Below are positions 61,356 through 64,000 of a stretch of 64,000 bases of DNA, piece by piece (position 1 is the first letter of the stretch; each line of letters opens with the position of its first letter). Origin of the DNA: Streptomyces sp. P9-A4 (GTDB lineage Bacteria; Actinomycetota; Actinomycetes; Streptomycetales; Streptomycetaceae); NCBI RefSeq assembly GCF_036634195.1, contig NZ_JAZIFY010000001.1, positions 4,598,501 through 4,662,500 on the forward strand. The letters are read 5' to 3'. Position numbers and translations under genes: made by a program. Under the pieces are notes generated by a model. The model saw only the letters and a program-made list of their open reading frames with translations. It was not told the DNA's origin and made no database searches.

Positions 61356-63109
61356 CAGTACTTACGCTCCATCGGCTGGTAGCGGGTCTGGACGACCGGC
61401 TTGTAGTCGAGACGGACGGTCTCGGAGCCGTCCTCGCCGACCTCGCGGTACGCCATGGTGTGGCGCATGAAGTTGACGTCGTCGCGGTTGGGGTAGTCCT
61501 CGCGGTAGTGACCGCCGCGGGACTCCTTGCGCGCCAGGGCCGAGACGGCCATGACCTCGGCCAGTTCGAGCAGGTTGCCCAGCTCGATGGCCTCCAGGAG
61601 GTCCGTGTTGAAGCGCTTGCCCTTGTCCTGGATGGACACGTTCTCGTAGCGCTCGCGCAGCTCGGCGATCTTCTCGACGGCCGTCTTGATGGTCTGCTCC
61701 GTACGGAACACCATCACGTTGGCGTCCATCGTCTCCTGGAGCTCACGGCGGATGTCGGCGACCCGCTCGTGACCCGTGGAGTTGCGCAGCTTCTCGATCG
61801 TCGCGACGACGAGGGACTCCGGGTTCTCCGGCAGCTCGACGTAGTCGTGCTTGGCGGAGTACTCGGCCGCGGCGATGCCGGAGCGCTTGCCGAAGACGTT
61901 GATGTCGAGCAGCGAGTTCGTGCCCAGACGGTTGGCGCCGTGCACGGAGACACAGGCGACCTCGCCGGCCGCGTACAGGCCCGGGACGACGGTGGTGTTG
62001 TCGCTGAGGACCTCACCCTCGACGTTGGTCGGGATGCCGCCCATGGCGTAGTGCGCGGTGGGCTGGATCGGGATCGGGTCCGTGTACGGCTCGATGCCGA
62101 GGTACGTACGGGCGAACTCGGTGATGTCCGGGAGCTTGGCGTCCAGCTGCTCCGGCGGGAGGTGCGTCAGGTCCAGGTAGACGTGGTCGCCCTCGGGACC
62201 GCAGCCGCGGCCCTCGCGGATCTCCGTGTAGATGGAGCGGGAGACGACGTCACGGGACGCGAGGTCCTTCATGACCGGCGCGTACTTCTCCATGAAGCGC
62301 TCGCCGTCCTTGTTGCGGAGGATGCCGCCCTCACCGCGGGCGCCCTCCGTCAGCAGGATGCCCATGCGCCAGATGCCCGTCGGGTGGAACTGGAAGAACT
62401 CCATGTCCTCCAGGGGCAGACCGCGGCGGTAGCAGGCGGCCTGGCCGTCACCGGTCAGGGTGTGGGCGTTGGAGGTCACCTTGAAGAACTTGCCGGTGCC
62501 GCCGGAGGCGTAGATGACGGCCTTGGCCTGGAAGATGTGGATCTCGCCGGTGGCGAGCTCGTACGCGACCACGCCGGCCGACTTCTTGACGCCGTCCTCC
62601 TCGACCAGGAGCTGGTCCAGGACGTAGAACTCGTTGAAGAACTCCACGCCCTCCTTGACGCAGTTCTGGTACAGCGTCTGGAGGATCATGTGGCCGGTGC
62701 GGTCCGCGGCGTAGCAGGACCGGCGGACCGGGGCCTCGCCGTGGTTGCGGGAGTGGCCGCCGAAGCGGCGCTGGTCGATGGTGCCGTTCGGGGTGCGGTT
62801 GAACGGCAGGCCCATCTTCTCCAGGTCGAGGACGGCGTCGATGGCCTCCTTCGCCAGGATCTCGGCGGCGTCCTGGTCGACCAGGTAGTCACCGCCCTTG
62901 ACCGTGTCGAAGGTGTGCCACTCCCAGTTGTCCTCCTCCACGTTCGCCAGCGCGGCGGCCATGCCGCCCTGCGCGGCGCCCGTGTGGGAGCGGGTGGGGT
63001 AGAGCTTCGTCAGCACGGCGGTGCGGCTGCGCTTCGTCGACTCGATGGCCGCGCGCATGCCGGCGCCACCGGCGCCGACGATGACGGTGTCGTACTTGTG
63101 GATCTTCAT
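61355..63109 (-). CDS. sdhA: Succinate dehydrogenase flavoprotein subunit
   Basis: A 584-residue flavoprotein oxidising succinate to fumarate. The FAD-binding VIVGAGGAGMRAAIE is near the start; the covalent FAD His is His42 in YPTRSHTGAAQGG. The active-site segments with HPTGIW, REGRGCGPEGDHVYLDL, the catalytic Arg region in PTAHYAMGGIPTN and NSLLDINVFG are all present. ATG 63109 follows CTGAGG. Its length and sequence match the actinobacterial type with a two-subunit membrane anchor (SdhC, SdhD). Confidence 0.98.
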   Translation of the reverse strand: MKIHKYDTVIVGAGGAGMRAAIESTKRSRTAVLTKLYPTRSHTGAAQGGMAAALANVEEDNWEWHTFDTVKGGDYLVDQDAAEILAKEAIDAVLDLEKMGLPFNRTPNGTIDQRRFGGHSRNHGEAPVRRSCYAADRTGHMILQTLYQNCVKEGVEFFNEFYVLDQLLVEEDGVKKSAGVVAYELATGEIHIFQAKAVIYASGGTGKFFKVTSNAHTLTGDGQAACYRRGLPLEDMEFFQFHPTGIWRMGILLTEGARGEGGILRNKDGERFMEKYAPVMKDLASRDVVSRSIYTEIREGRGCGPEGDHVYLDLTHLPPEQLDAKLPDITEFARTYLGIEPYTDPIPIQPTAHYAMGGIPTNVEGEVLSDNTTVVPGLYAAGEVACVSVHGANRLGTNSLLDINVFGKRSGIAAAEYSAKHDYVELPENPESLVVATIEKLRNSTGHERVADIRRELQETMDANVMVFRTEQTIKTAVEKIAELRERYENVSIQDKGKRFNTDLLEAIELGNLLELAEVMAVSALARKESRGGHYREDYPNRDDVNFMRHTMAYREVGEDGSETVRLDYKPVVQTRYQPMERKY

Positions 63110-63133
63110 GAGTGGATTACCTCAGCCCCGTGC

Positions 63134-63613
63134 CTAGCGGATGTTCGGGTCGAAGGTGAAGATCACCAGCGTGCCCAGAAGGATGGTGAACACCGTGGCG
63201 GTGTACAGCAGGCCCTTGAGCCACAGGCGCGTGTTGGCCCGCTCCGCGTAGTCGTTGATGACGGTACGGAGGCCGTTGGCGCCGTGCAGCATGGCGAGCC
63301 AGAGCATCAGCAGGTCCCAGACCTGCCAGAACGGGGACGCCCAGCGGCCGGCCACGAAGGCGAAGCCGATCTTGGAGACGCCGCCGTCCAGGAAGAGCTG
63401 GATCAGCAGGTGGCCGAGGACCAGGACGACGAGCACGATGCCCGAGAGGCGCATGAAGAGCCACGCGGCCATCTCGAAGTTGCCGCGGGTCGCGCGCGGG
63501 GTCTTGCCGGTGCGCTTGCGCGGGGCCTCGATGTACGGCGCGGGGTTGTCCACGTCGTAGTGGGCGCCGCCCTCGACGGGGCCGATCGCGGCGGAGGTCG
63601 TGTCAGCAGACAT
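63134..63613 (-). CDS. sdhD: Succinate dehydrogenase membrane anchor subunit
   Basis: A 159-residue membrane subunit with three helices (LFMRLSGIVLVVLVLGHLLIQLFL, a central VWDLLMLWLAMLHGANGLRTVI and a C-terminal LLYTATVFTILLGTLVIFTF). His residues in GHLLIQL and LHGANGLR are placed to ligate heme b. The ~45-residue hydrophilic start is longer than in proteobacteria but normal for streptomycetes. It sits between sdhC and sdhA, 24 bases before sdhA. Confidence 0.93.
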   Translation of the reverse strand: MSADTTSAAIGPVEGGAHYDVDNPAPYIEAPRKRTGKTPRATRGNFEMAAWLFMRLSGIVLVVLVLGHLLIQLFLDGGVSKIGFAFVAGRWASPFWQVWDLLMLWLAMLHGANGLRTVINDYAERANTRLWLKGLLYTATVFTILLGTLVIFTFDPNIR

Positions 63614-63621
63614 GAGTGGCG

Positions 63622-64000
63622 TCAGCTCCCGAACAGTTCACGTGCGGCGTGGCCGAGGACGGGGTACAGCGAGCCCGCCATCAGGACGACCCAGATGCCC
63701 ACGACGGTCCAGAGCATCTGCTTCTGGTAGCGCGGGCCCTTGGACCAGAAGTCCACGGCGATGACACGGAGACCGTTCAGCGCGTGGAAGAGGATGGCGG
63801 CGACGAGGCCGTACTCCAGAAGAGCGACGATCGGCGTCTTGTAGGTCGCGACGACCTCGTCGTACGCCTCGGGGGAGACGCGGACGAGAGCGGTGTCCAG
63901 CACGTGTACGAACAGGAAGAAGAAGATGAGGACGCCGGTGACTCGATGAGCCACCCAGCTCCACATTCCTTCCCGGCCGCGGTACAGCGTTCCAGCCGGC
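63622..64000 (-). CDS. sdhC: Succinate dehydrogenase cytochrome b subunit, start codon just off the window
   Basis: The window ends on the third base of a start codon; the visible frame then reads PAGTLYRGREGMWSWVAHRVTGV, so the protein lacks only its initiator codon here (125 visible residues). Three membrane helices include TGVLIFFFLFVHVLDTALV and GLVAAILFHALNGLRVIAVDF, with heme-ligand His candidates in FLFVHVLD and FHALNGLR. It is the first gene of sdhCDAB, 8 bases before sdhD. The operon promoter lies to the right of this window. An internal ATG at 63966 also exists but is less likely. Confidence 0.93.
   Translation of the reverse strand, partial: PAGTLYRGREGMWSWVAHRVTGVLIFFFLFVHVLDTALVRVSPEAYDEVVATYKTPIVALLEYGLVAAILFHALNGLRVIAVDFWSKGPRYQKQMLWTVVGIWVVLMAGSLYPVLGHAARELFGS

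Overview
The window is GC-rich, gene-dense core chromosome of an actinomycete, almost certainly Streptomyces or a close relative. Third codon positions are nearly all G or C. Many genes start with GTG, several genes have a TAGNNT-type -10 box right next to the start codon, and the gene order (pcrA, M23 peptidase, icmB, sucCD, perM-purN-purH, folD, mdh, glyA, trpS, sdhCDAB) is the conserved Streptomyces arrangement. Parts of it (uvrD1, M23 peptidase, sucCD, perM, purN, purH) are also contiguous in mycobacteria as I recall them. I saw no transposase, phage gene, tRNA, rRNA or CRISPR array. 57 protein genes are listed; the first (NlpC/P60 protein) and last (sdhC) run off the window.

Layout. 1-6.8 kb: cell-wall hydrolases (NlpC/P60 and M23) around the PcrA helicase, then a lipase-like hydrolase. 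7.1-16.6 kb: icmB, then a two-armed cluster of SWIM zinc-finger and DUF5691 genes (minus strand) facing an operon of MoxR AAA+ ATPase, DUF5682 protein and VWA protein (plus strand). The operon genes are joined by ATGA overlaps. This is the most interesting uncharacterised system here. 17.1-25.8 kb: sucCD, a membrane-anchored HTH/sigma-like protein, perM, purN and purH. 26-32.4 kb: DUF2079 and other membrane proteins, folD-DUF3017 and mdh. 32.4-42.5 kb: small accessory enzymes, a MocR/PdxR-type regulator, a YgiB/YgiC-like lipoprotein-ligase pair, rocD, glyA behind a probable ZTP (pfl) riboswitch, trpS and a 2'-5' RNA ligase-like protein.

42.5-46.5 kb: a divergent pair of operons, dprE2-dprE1 on the minus strand and PAP2 phosphatase-UbiA prenyltransferase on the plus strand. 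Together they would cover the route from phosphoribosyl diphosphate to a polyprenyl-phosphate pentose like the mycobacterial decaprenyl-phosphoryl-arabinose. The DprE1-like protein has Ala387 where the mycobacterial enzyme has the benzothiazinone-reactive Cys387. 46.6-60.5 kb: membrane and envelope proteins, a D,D-carboxypeptidase, a metallophosphoesterase, an orphan solute-binding protein, a TetR-controlled locus and a MarR-controlled MFS locus (each with a visible pair of palindromic operators), a DUF4132 protein and a beta-lactamase-fold hydrolase. 60.6-64 kb: the succinate dehydrogenase operon sdhCDAB on the minus strand, ending in a hairpin with a U-tract.

Taken together the window carries three TCA-cycle loci (sucCD, mdh, sdhCDAB), one-carbon and purine functions (purN, purH, folD, glyA with its ZTP-type riboswitch), peptidoglycan-cleaving enzymes, and a polyprenyl-pentose lipid module. 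All functions were assigned by reading translated sequence and recalling families; no database search was run.
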